Shown in pieces: positions 49,277-60,663 of a stretch of DNA of 64,000 bases. Source of the DNA: Prinia subflava (lineage: Eukaryota > Chordata > Aves > Passeriformes > Cisticolidae). Made by a program: the position numbers and the translations under genes. Below the pieces are notes generated by a model that was not told the origin of the DNA, searched no databases, and worked only from the letters and a program-made list of their open reading frames with translations. The DNA lies in the NCBI RefSeq assembly GCF_021018805.1, contig NC_086283.1, positions 61,644,182 to 61,708,181 on the forward strand, in the 5' to 3' direction. How positions within the stretch are numbered: the stretch's first letter is position 1; each line of letters opens with the position of its first letter.

Positions 49277-49325
49277 CTGAGTTAGTCTTCCCAGATGTGC
49301 TCCAGCCCACAGGAAAGCACCCATA
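49277..49325 (-). mobile_element. CR1 LINE antisense, right piece after the LTR
   Basis: After the duplicated CTGAG the CR1 sequence continues (tcttcccagatgtgctccag, then cccacagg). This matches the normal CR1 order downstream of the ccaggctga line on the left side. Confidence 0.7.
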
Positions 49326-49656
49326 ACATAGAGGTTAGTATTTTCCTTCTTTCTTGTTCCTTCTTTCTTGTTTTAACTTAGCATATTCATCAATATGAAT
49401 CACAATTTTTTGGCTTTTCTGTAAATAGTAATCTCTTTTTAATACTAGGACTCTTTGTCAACAGAAGAGTAATGCACAGAAACAACCTCTTTCACCACAA
49501 CTAACTGACAGCCAGCCACCCAAGCCATTGAACACTTAGCTAAACTACTAGAGGTAAATCTGGAAAAAATTTAGGTAGATGTAATTGATTATTTAGAAAC
49601 CATCTGAGAGATACTTTTGAAATTAATATATCTGTATCTGTTGACACCTCTGTTTT
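49326..49656. other. AT-rich spacer, no feature seen
   Basis: No gene or repeat recognised apart from a short duplicated cttctttcttgtt stretch near 49345-49372. Confidence 0.45.
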
Positions 49657-50095
49657 ACAGAACCACAGAATATGCTGAGTTGGAAGGGGCCTATCAGAGT
49701 CGTGGAGCCCAGCTCTTGGCAAGGAACATCACCATCCCCAAGAGTGCCCTCGTGTGCCTGAGAGTATTGTTCAAAAACCTCTCAAGCTCTGTCAGACTGG
49801 TTCTGTGACCACTTTCCTGGGGAGCCTGTCCTAGTGCTGAACCACCCTCTGGGGGAAGAACCTTTTCCTGATATCCAACCCAAACCTCCTTTGACTAAAC
49901 TTCAGGCCATTCCCTCTGGTCCTGTCACTGTCACCACAGAGGAGAGATCAGTGTCTGACCCTCCTTGTCCCCTCACAAGGAAGCTGTAACTGCAGTGAGG
50001 TCTCCCCTCAGTCTCCTCCAGGCTGAATACACCAAGTGACCTCATCTGCTTCTTGTACACCTTCATCTCAAGGTTTGTCAAGGACCTATTTGTGT
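49657..50095 (-). mobile_element. CR1 LINE 3' end, antisense
   Basis: It starts with cagaaccacagaatatgctg, the reverse of the CR1 terminus. It then has the ggaaggggcctatcagagt, gagcctgtcctagtgctgaa, cctgatatccaacccaaacc, ggccattccctctggtcctg and cctcacaaggaagctgtaac lines. It is 5'-truncated, about 440 bp, and of the same type as the copies at 8141-8760 and 36278-37035. No intact frame. Confidence 0.95.
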
Positions 50096-51725
50096 ATGCA
50101 GAGGAAAGATAGTATTGATACCTGTGAGCATGTTGATTCTTCTTTAAAATAACAGAGAAAGCTGTAAGAACCACATGATTAGGGTATTATAAACTTTAAA
50201 CACTCAGTGCCTTCATATGAAATATGATGCAGAATGGAACATGAAATGAAAACTAAGTATTTGTCAGGAGTCTGTGTTCCTGAACAGTTAGTAGGAAAAT
50301 TTATGTGTGAAAAATTGTAAGAGAATAATGTGCAGTGCTCCAGGTCATCCAAGTCATTTTGTTCTTGTTCCATTGCTTTAAGTAAGTACAGAGAGGGACC
50401 ATTCTCCAATATGGTTTTGTACAGTACCACTGAAGATTCTTTTCCCCAACCAGTAAAAGACATGCTTCCAATGGAGAAGTTGACAATCTTTGGCATACCA
50501 GACATTTGAATCAGATCTGTTGTTGCCAGCTTGTGCTTACCTTTTCCCTAACAAACAGTGGTGCTGCCCTCTCTGCTAATGAGAGGGCCCTGGGACCAGG
50601 AAACAAACTCATTGAATCCACTTTGTCTTACTCTCAAGAGGAAGACTATATTCACTGAACACTTGCACTTCAGCTTTGCCCTTATACTTTAATTTACTTC
50701 CACAACATTTATATGTATTGTGACACTGTGTACCTTTAAAAAATCATAAAAGGTTGTCTACGTGCAAATTTAAAGGGTATTTGTGGCTTTTAGAGATTTG
50801 ATTGAAAATATTAGAAGTAACATTTGATTTATGAAAGACAAAATGCTCTGCCGTTCTGCAGAAGATGAAGCAACAGCAGAACCACAATAAAATATTTTAC
50901 TGGTCTTTCATTTATTTATGCTATAATGTGAGAGATTTGTCAGCTTGGGAAATGATGTTAAAGTTAATGAACTGAAATATTAGAAAGTAAAATAATATGC
51001 AGCTCATAAGAAGGGTAAGGTCCACTCAATACATTCTCTGTGTTTTGTTTCAGATCCCATTTTGAAAAGAAATTTCTTTTTTTTTTTTTTCTGTCTGTTA
51101 GTTGAGTTGATTAAATGTACACTGGCATTGGAATAACCCTAAAGGGAATCATATTTCTTACTTTGCCAACTTTTTCGAAAAGAGTGAGGACACAGAATGG
51201 AAAGAGGATAATCATCTAATCTTGTAATTTCTTGTCATTTATTTGTTATAGGTTATACAGGAGAAGCAGAAAATGTGATGGTAAGACATAAAAAATATTT
51301 CAAAAATGTTGCTGGTTATTCCAGGAAATAGTCTGTTCCGTTGCATTAATGTTAGCTGTGTCACAGATTTCAGGGGAAAAGATTCAAATAGCATTAAAAG
51401 ATTTTGTAATCCTATTAATAAGATTTCTTATTTCTGAAAAACACGTTTCATTCACCAGTGGTGAGGTTACATGTGAATAATGCTGTCTGCATGTTAACTG
51501 AAGAGTATAAAAATATTATTAAGATTTTCTCCATCCTAAGGATTTGTATACCTAGATTTGACAGCTTTGACATATTTTAAAAGCTCCCCACAACCAAGTG
51601 ATTGTTTGAAACATTTTAAGTAAGCTAATATAATTTATTCTAATTCAAATTTTTGCCACTTCATGTAAAGTTCAGTGCCTCTACAGACAGTATTAAGAAA
51701 ATTAAAGTGCATCTGCCATTTCAGC
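50096..51725. other. AT-rich sequence, no feature seen
   Basis: About 1.6 kb without a recognised gene or element. A T run lies near 51076-51091. Confidence 0.45.
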
Positions 51726-51966
51726 TGAGGAAGAGGATCAAGTTAGGGAACACATGAAGAAACATACACGAGCCCATGAGAGTGGACAGTTGCACTCTAA
51801 CATGCTGAAGGACCTGGTTTATGTCATCACAAGGCTGCTCTGAATTACCAGTGGAAGTTCATGGAGACAGAGGGAGGTTTCTCAAGATTGAAAGATGATA
51901 AATGTCACCTCTATGTTCAAAAAGGTCAGGAAACACCTGGGGAATTATAAATCCATCAGGCTGCAT
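51726..51966 (+). mobile_element. CR1 LINE ORF2 fragment (left piece of an LTR-split copy)
   Basis: Sense-oriented old CR1 coding sequence: the ggtttctcaagattgaaag, tgtcacctctatgttcaaaa, aggtcaggaaacacctgggg and aattataaatccatcaggct lines match the part of ORF2 upstream of the reverse-transcriptase core. It is interrupted at the LTR and resumes at 52524. Confidence 0.85.
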
Positions 51967-52523
51967 TGTTTTAATCCCACCTGGCTGCTAGAGTACCATG
52001 CAACCACTCACTCACTCCACAAATCCCCATTGGTGGGATGGGGAGGAGAATAGGAAAAAAGGTAAAACCTTAGACTTGAGATAAAACCAGTTTAATAATT
52101 TAAATTAAGTAGCAGCCACCGTTGTTGTTATTATAAATATTATTGCTACCATTTTGGAAAAGAAAAAGAGGAAAGAAATAAAACTTGAGAGAAACAGATG
52201 ATGCACAATATAATTGCTCACCATCCACTGACCAATGTCCTGGCCAAGTCCCTCCAGTCTATCTACTGGACATGACTTTCTGTGTTGTGGAATAATCCTT
52301 TGGACAGTTCAAGTTGGTCATCATGCTCCCTCCTGGCTTTATGTGCACCTGCTCACTGGCAGAGCATGGGAGACTGAAGAGTCATTGACTCAGAATAACC
52401 AGTCCTGAGCAGCAGCCAAAACGTCAGCGTGTTACAGACACTGGTCTCATACTGAATCCAAAACACAGCACTGTACCTGCTGCAGAGAAAAAAATTAACT
52501 CTATCTCATCCAAAACCAGGACA
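51967..52523 (-). mobile_element. solo LTR, antisense, inserted in an old CR1
   Basis: Read on the minus strand it begins TGTCCTGGTTTTGGATGAGA, then tagagttaatttttttctct, tgctgtgttttggattcagt, gctctgccagtgagcaggtg and gtgagcaattatattgtgca, and ends tgggattaaaaca. This is the classic order of an avian LTR family. Flanks CAGGCT (51957-51962) and CAGCCT (52524-52529) are probably the target duplication, which would place the left boundary four bases further left than the TG end I give. CR1 sequence reads on directly on both sides, so the LTR is the younger insertion. Confidence 0.92.
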
Positions 52524-53801
52524 CAGCCTCATTTTAGCTGTGGTGTGGGTGATGGAGCAAATCATTCTGGAAGCCATTTGCAAGCACATTAAGGACATGA
52601 AGGTGATTGTAGTCAACACGGATTTATGAAGACGAGAACATGTGACATAGCAGCCCATAATGAGCTACCTGTCTCATGGATGAGCAGAAAATAGGGGATA
52701 TTTTTACCTTGTCTTTTCAAAGGTTTTGAGGCTGTATCCTGAACATCCCTGAGGATATATCGCTTGAGTATGTGACTTATAAGTGGGCAATTATATGTCC
52801 TGGAAACTAAGGTGTCCTATCAGACACCTTTTCAAATACCAATGGGCTGAAATGGTTGTGATGAGTAACATGAAGCCCTTGCAGGCCATTCACCAGTATT
52901 GTGCCCCAGGGGTGGATACTGTCTCGACTATAATTTAAATATTTGTTAATGATCTGAATGATGAGACAGAGTGCACCCTCAGCAAGTTTACATATGCCAC
53001 AAAATTGGATGTTTGGTTGATGCAGCAGGTGTTTTTTCTGCCATTCAGAGAAACCTCACACACTGAAGTAGAAACTGTCAGGAAACATATAATACAGAGA
53101 AATACCAATTCCTGCCATAGGATTTGGAAAGTTCTAGGGACATCTGGGGGCTAATCAGTGAGAAAGTAGCTCTACAGAGAAAGAACTTTGTGTCCTATCT
53201 TTTCCCACTGAGCACAGTACTCTTACTTTAAAGAACAATGGCCCGTTGGTGTATAGAAGAAGGATTCTTGCCACCAAATTAAGGGAGTCATTCCTTCTCT
53301 ACTCAGTTCTGGTGAGACATATCTGGAATTCTGTGTCTAATTCTGCACTCCTCCTGGCAAGAAAGGCATGAATTTATGGAAGGGAGTTCAGTGAAGGGCG
53401 GTAAAGTTGGTGAAGTGACCTCTCTGTGAGGAAAGCCTGAGAGCTGGCATTGCTCGTCATGCAGAAAAGGCTCCAGGGGATTTTACCATTGATATAAATA
53501 CTTTATAGGAAGGTGAAAAGAACATCGAGACAAGCTCTTCTCAGTTGTTTTCAATGACAGGACAAGAAGTCATGCAACAGAAGAAATACTACTCAGGTGT
53601 TATTGTGAGGTGTTTGGCCACTGGAAGAAGTTTTCCAGAGAGTTTGTGAAGTTTTCCTTGATTCAGATATTAAAAAACTGACTAGGTACAAACCTGAGCA
53701 ATCTAGTCTAGGAGCTCTTGGTTGAGGGTTGTAAGACTTGATGACCTACAGAGGTCCTACAAATGTCCCTTCCATCCCCATCAATTTTGTGATTTTATAA
53801 A
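52524..53801 (+). mobile_element. old CR1 LINE, reverse-transcriptase region to 3' end
   Basis: This is the continuation of the CR1 begun at 51726 and the longest CR1 copy in the window. In order it has gatggagcaaatcattctgg, the caacacggatttatgaagac line, cttttcaaaggttttgagg, gtgccccaggggtggatact (decayed GVPQGS block), aatgatctgaatgatgagac, tgcaccctcagcaagttta and catatgccacaaaattgg (decayed FADDT). The 3' UTR follows, with gatgacctacagaggtccta and the terminal tcaattttgtgattttata. Many stops and indels mean it is dead. Confidence 0.9.
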
Positions 53802-56800
53802 TAATTTATGAGCATTTATTTTTATCATTAGGATTATGTTCAAATAAAGGAATTGTCTGAAGCTGCTGAATTTTAGCTCTAAAAAGGTATTCTTTAAGTG
53901 ACAGTGACAAATATAGTCAAATCTTGCTGTGCATCCTTCCTCCAACCTTCACACATACCTCACTCATAAGGAATATGATTTGTCCTGAGTACACCAGGTG
54001 GGAATTGTCCTGAGGTAAGAACACAAGTTGGGAATTGCAGAAGGAACTGTCTTGAGTGCTTGCATAATTGATGCATTCCACAGATGGGGGAGCTGTGATG
54101 GTCACAATTGGCTTTGGTACACACTGGCCTGCAAAATGGTATTAAACGCTGCTGGAGACTGGGACAGATGCACAAACTGGTCTCCCAAGGTTGCAGGCAG
54201 CTTCCAAGTGTATCTCCACTGCCACTTCAGCAGGGGCACCTTCAGGGCTAGATCAGGGATCCCAGGACAGGAATTCTCACTTTTGAATGGATGAGTAAAA
54301 GCACTAAGATCTGGTCACATATGGAGATACAATCCTAAAGTAGCTCCCTGGTGCTACTAAGTAAGGTAGCTTAGTGCTTTGTAACTGTGCATTCTGCAAG
54401 GCCAAAGACTGTAAACTGGTATGTTTCTAGCCAAACTTGCTTATACCATAACTCTTTAGACCTGTTTATGTTTATTATGTTTTACACCTCATTGATTGAT
54501 TGATATATATTTCATTAATATTTGACACTATATTAGCAATACGTTTAATCAGAGTTATCCACATAATCAATGTTATATTCCTCTCACCCTGGTAAAAGTC
54601 TTCTCTCTACTACTCTTCTGCACGCAATTTGATTGCCTCACCTGCTCAGCTTCAGTTAGAAGTACATGGTAGAATTAATATAACCCATATCCTGTCAAAA
54701 CAAGATCTTGTTAAACCATACAGCAAGCTGTCGATATCACATTCATGCAACACATACACCTTATATAATCTTCATAAGGAATTATGACTACAGGAAAAAG
54801 CCTCAAAGGTCAGAATCCCAAGGATGGATATACTGTAAGGCATTTTTGCCTTGAAGAAAACTTGTGAAAAAGTAAATTTAGGTGAAAAAGGTTTGTTTAA
54901 ATTACTTCAGCTGTATTTACATTTAAACCAACTGATTATGTCTTTAATTTTTATTTTTATGCCTTGTCTGTAAGACACAGCTATTTTTGTTACATGAAGA
55001 ATTGTACATGCATTAAGTATTGAACTGATGAGGTAAAAACACTTGGAGAAATGGCACATGTGATCCTGAATGGTGTTGATTAGAATGATGACTCAGCTCA
55101 GATATCACTACTATGTATTGACAGAGTGCCTTTGGGGATGCACATTTTTGCATGGTTTTCAAATGACTAGAATACATAATGTCTTCATTAGGTGTTCTTG
55201 AATCTTTCCAAGTCCCTAATTTTGTTGCATAAAAGAGACCCATTGGATGGTCCAGTTTGACTTAGCATTGCTTTATTTGCATAACAATTCTTTTCATTGC
55301 ATATGAGAATGTTCTCCATATATGCTCTATGTTATCCCTGAGTGTACACTGATTTTAAAATTCATCTTTAAGTAGGGAGTTGACACAGAGTCTACATATC
55401 TTTTGGATACATGCAAATTGCTATTTTTATGTTTCTACATAAACCTCAGTATAGAAGACACCACAAATATCATGCAGAAATCTCTCTATTTCCAAATCTT
55501 AGCTCACATGTTCATGCCTGGCTCGTATTCCGTCCTATGTTTTTTATACTGAAAAATAGAGACTGAAACATGTTATGTTCCAATAGGTATGTGTTTCTAC
55601 CTACTGAAAATCATGTCACAAACCAAAAGATTCACATAACATTTATTTTGGTATTGAAGTGTGGCTTGTATGTATACAGAGACAGCAGAACTTTAGAAAC
55701 ATGACAATTAAGTGCTGTATTTCTGTCATGCATTGACTAAGATCTAACCAAGAATGCAATGATTGATTTATAATCCTAACAGGATTAAAACATTTTAGAC
55801 TTAATTAAGAATATTGAAGAGATTTAGAATTACGGGCCTGAAATTTTTTGGGGTTTCTCTGTTGTTGTGAAAATACTTCCAATTTTTCAACCATCATGTT
55901 CAGTACCTCACATTCAATATAATTTCATCAATTTTCTAGAACCAGCCTAGGCTGCAAGTCCTTTCTTATTTTTTTCTTTCACTCATATAAATTCTGTAAA
56001 TACTCTTTTTTTATTCCAATGACAACCTTTAAGCAACTCTCTTTGAAAGAAAATATCTACAAGCACAGATTATAGCAATTACTGATTACAGTTAAAAATT
56101 ATGAAAACCTTACCAGACCTGTAGTTTATGTCACCTCTGGGACAAACCCAGCCAAGGGGTAAACATTCTAGCCTCTCACGAATCTTATCCTAATCACTGC
56201 ATCATTTGGATTATGCTGCTAGCTCAATCCAGTGATCACCTTTTAACATCCCAGGACCATGGATAAATTTCCTTGCAGTCAGGCTCCTTAAGGCAGTGCT
56301 GAATGGCAAAAAAATACCATTGTCACTGGTCTGGTTATAATAACACCTTTTTTCTTTGGTGTTCATTGTGTCAGATCTATGCATAACTTTTGATTCAACT
56401 GTTCTTTTCAACAGGGTGCTACAGAGAGTTTTCTCCTTACACCTGCCTATGTGTCTCCTCATGCTTTCCATTTACCAGTATCATTATCTTCGATCCACAG
56501 TAAGTTATCAGTTTGACTTCAGAATTCTGACAGATTCAAGATAATTAGTAAGCTTCCCAATTATGTCACTCTTTCTGTTTGTTCCTGTCTTGTCTTCAGC
56601 TTTTGTCCAGAAGGAACTGAATTTATAAACAAAATCAGATCACTCTTTGCTGGAAGATAATTTCCTAATGTTTTTACAATTTTCTATATATATGAAAAAA
56701 TCTAGATTTTTTTTAAACAAGCTTTTACTGTCAGAAATTTTTTGTTTGTGTTTTTTACTTCGTGTTCTTTTTTTTTTAAATATCTCTTGCCAAATGAGTT

Positions 56801-57231
56801 GAGGTCTAAGAACTGAACTCAATAGAAGACTGTTAACAACCCTTTTTTCCAGAGCATCCTTTTGCTATACAATTTCAAATACAAAATAGGACCTTCAGTG
56901 GATTGGTACTCGACAGCATGACTAGTTCTCTGTTCTTTTTTAAGTGTGACACTTCTTTTCTTTTTATAAACATCAAAAAACTAACCTGAAAACCACCCAT
57001 CCATTGCTGAGTTTGTGTCACATACATAGATCTATGTCTTATGAGAGAGTTTCATATTAGTTTTCTGCTCAGCTGTCTCAGGAATTGTTTTTGTGGATAT
57101 CATGTATTAAAGCATTCTTTTCTTTCCTGACTTCTTTTTTGTTTGTTTTAGTGTTCTCAGATTTGAGCTCCAGAATTTTAAAACTCAGTAAGTTCTATTA
57201 CTCCTGAGTAATAATAATACTTGCACTACCT
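53802..57231. other. AT-rich sequence, no gene seen
   Basis: About 3.4 kb. A moderately GC-raised patch at about 54000-54300 with an 88-codon plus-strand frame has no recognisable domain. Otherwise nothing is identified. Confidence 0.4.
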
Positions 57232-57302
57232 AAACAAACAAACAAACAAAAACCCAGACCAAACCAAACCAAACCAAAACTAAACAAAAAAACCCCCAAA
57301 CA
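57232..57302 (+). repeat. (AAAC)n / (AAACC)n low-complexity tract
   Basis: Consecutive AAAC units pass into AAACC units and then A-rich sequence with CCCCC. Changing the unit within one tract suggests stepwise expansion. Confidence 0.9.
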
Positions 57303-58438
57303 TTTCTCTCTAATAATCTTAAAAATTATATAATGTTAATATGGAATAATGATAGTAAAATAACATAGAATAATATAGTTTGAATTTTAGTTAAGAGTGT
57401 TATGATATAGCTAACATTACTCACGTTTTTTTCTTACAGGTATGTCTTACATTTTATATATTGGCTTTAAGAAAGCCATTGTCTTTAGAAATCTTGTTTA
57501 TTTAATCATTTGTATTTAAAACAATGTCTCAGCCTAAATGTGGAATCTCTGAAAGGTGTCCAGGTATATGATGCAGGACCTGAAGAACTACCCAGATGAC
57601 AAGAAGTTCAAGAATGAGTGTATGTGCTTAGATATATAAAATCTGGTGTGCCTTGAAAGCTCTAATCAAGACATGCCAGGAATGATGCAAAACTGAATTA
57701 AGCACAGGAGCAATGTAGTGTGTTAGCAAGATTCCAGTCAGTCTTCAATATGTACCTCACTCTTACAAGAAGACACAAAGAAGAACCAGAAAAGGAAACC
57801 CACTGTGAATGATGATTGTTTTGTCTTTAAGAAAATAAACAACCAAGGCTAAACTTTCTATTGTTTGTTTCATACACTAGGCCATTATGGTGCAGCATTT
57901 GTAGAGTTTTGTTTACAAATACCTCATATATGCAGAAAAGATGCTTCAGCAGTTTTTCTTTTTTACTTCACTTTTTAGTCAAAATGAAGAAATTTACAAT
58001 GACTTGAATTTAGAATCTTTTTTTTCCCCAAAATTCTAAAAAACAACATTACATTTTTCTACAGTGCATGTTTTCTTACCTGTTCCTAGGTTTTATGTCT
58101 GCAAGAATTGTTAAGATGCTAGTTGACAATAAACTCCTGTTCTGGAAATAAATGCTTTTACTTTTATCTTATAAGAGACTGTAAGTTTTCAGAGAAAAAC
58201 TGGATTTTTTTGTTTTTTAAAGTTAGATTTATTTAGGTAGTCCATAATATTTATACACTTTCTATGTTCTGATACCTATTCGTTATTTCAAAATGTTAGA
58301 AATAATACTTGATTAGACTTAATCAGAATCACTTGTTGTGGTATGACCTTTCTCAAGATAATGAATCTGTTCAGAGGTGAAGAGGAATTTAATTAAATAA
58401 ATCCTTTTAAACTGTTTCCTCTTTTTAGATGAAAGTAC

Positions 58439-58460
58439 AAAAAAAAAAAAAAAAAAAAAA
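58439..58460 (+). repeat. 22-base A homopolymer
   Basis: An uninterrupted run of A with no retrotransposed gene recognised upstream. Confidence 0.95.
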
Positions 58461-60227
58461 GCTAATGCATACTACTTAAAAAGAACCCCAAAAATCCAGT
58501 AAAAATCATCCTAAACTTTACAATTTTCAAAACACTGATGACATAGTTTTAGCATATTATTCTCATATTGCACATCTAAACTCCGATTTTAACCCAGTCA
58601 AATGATTTAAATGACTTTACTTCAAATTTAGTACCTGCTAGAAAAAACTAAAATGCTTTGTGTTTCATCTTTGCTTGGGAATATTTGCCATAACAATGCT
58701 GAAAAAATAATCTTAGTTGTTTGGTAGATTTTAATATAAAAAAAAACTTTTGAAACCCCTAACTTTTACAGCAAGAAACAATTAAGATACCATGTGAGCA
58801 TAACTAGCAAAATGAACTTCCTGTTCATATCACTGAAGTGCTAAGTAATCACCACTTATGAGCAGAAGAGAATCTTTTCATCACTGTAAGTTGTAGTAAT
58901 TTTAACTGTTCATTTGACCCCTTCAAGAGAAGGCAAATGCTTGTATGCCTGAGAATAACTTGTGGCCAGTCTCTAGTGCAGATTTTTTTGTGAAGTGTTG
59001 AACTCTTTCTGGAAACAGGGAAAGGGGCCACGGATAGTATTATTGAATTGTATCTAATACCATTTAAGTTTGCTGCTCAGTCAGGAAAGTACTTGGCTGC
59101 TTTTTCAAGATGCTCTCTTTGGTCAACGAAGTGATACACTGAAGTGAAAGCCTATGTCTTTAAAGCAGGGAAAAATATCTTCCTACACATATATGAAATC
59201 AGCTTGTGAAACTAATTCATTTGCACTAGTGATCACTGTGGGTGAAGGCTTATTGGGATCAAAATCAAAGACTGCAAATCCTTTTAGAGATGAAAACATC
59301 AACAGTTGCATTAACTTGAATGGGTGTGGGAGATCAGAGAAACTCAGAACTCTTTTACTTGAGGGTGAGGAATTCCAGCAGTGCTGAGCTATCCATGCAG
59401 CTGTAACCAGTAATCCCATAAGCACTGCCCATACTTCCTTCAATCCCATCCAAAAGACTGTCTTCTCTCAGAGGTATGATACTGGTTTATATCTCTCTTG
59501 AATATTATATGAAGCAGCAATTTCTATTTTCAGAAGTTCTGCCATTGTAGTTATGCTAATAATTGCTCATTATGTAAAACTTGCAGGATTTCAAATGACT
59601 AATTCAGCTCCATGTTTCAGAAATACAACATACCCCTTGTTCTTTATAGGAAAGGGAAACACATCTCCTAGAATTTTCATCCCATTCTCAAATATAAGTA
59701 AAAAGATGAGATTCACATAGACCTTCAGAGCAAGGAGAATGAATATTGGGAGCTGCGTCCATAATTTGTCTCTGTAAAATTGCCTTTTGAAAACCTTTCA
59801 GTCTTGCTTGCTCTGTTAGCACAATTAGCACATTGTAATTAGGATTTTTAGTTCAATAGGATTAGGCTAATGGAGAAGCTCTAAAATTTCCCCCCTTTTA
59901 TTCTCCTCTTGTGACGTAGCACAAGTTGCTTCAAATGGGAACCTACCTGTACATTTTAAACCAATTTGTTATAGAAGGGATATTCATTTATGGTGAAACG
60001 CATTCTGAATTTCTTTGATTGAGATATCTATATCTGAAATGCAGTGTTTCTAATGGTTGATTTTTTTCTGATTACACCATACAGCTGAACACTAAGTCTG
60101 AGTTTTTACAAGGACTTTACAGGATAGCTTTATGACCTTGTGGCTCATGCAACCCATCCAGTGAAGGAATCTTAAAACCATGTGAAGCTTCTTCAGAATT
60201 TCATTTGTATAACCCTGCAACCTATAT

Positions 60228-60257
60228 AGTCACTTTTGTGCTAGTCACTTCTGTGCT
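60228..60257 (+). repeat. 15-bp tandem duplication, one mismatch
   Basis: AGTCACTTTTGTGCT is followed directly by AGTCACTTCTGTGCT. Confidence 0.92.
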
Positions 60258-60643
60258 AAGTTTCTAATCTTTAAAGTATTAATATACATGATTTTATTAA
60301 CCCATGTGTGTTAAAATTTCCTTACATTAGTGCTGCACTACAGAGGATGAAGTCTTTAGTTTTGAGTAAGTCAAGTAATAGTAAGAGTAACTTGGAACAT
60401 TCTAGAAAAAATTATATGTTAATTAGGTTAATATGGTAGTAATGTGCTTACAGGTGTTAATAATGTCTACAATTTAAACTGAATGTTTTTTATAATAAAA
60501 ATAATATAAATATGAAAATAAACGTTTCAAAGTTTTGGTTCTATATGTAGTATCTGCTGATTACGAAAACATATTTTTAAAGTAATTTCTAATTGTATGG
60601 GAGATAAATGGTGACATAAGTAACAGAAAGCATAATAATATGC

Positions 60644-60663
60644 TTTTTTTTTTTTTTTTTTTT
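60644..60663 (+). repeat. 20-base T homopolymer
   Basis: An uninterrupted run of T followed by a short pyrimidine stretch (cctccttt). Confidence 0.95.

Noticed and set aside
59183..59449. Minus-strand 88-codon frame with a hydrophobic start and mixed body
   Set aside because: A possible exon was considered, but no family is recognised, and the plus strand has an equally open frame over the same bases.
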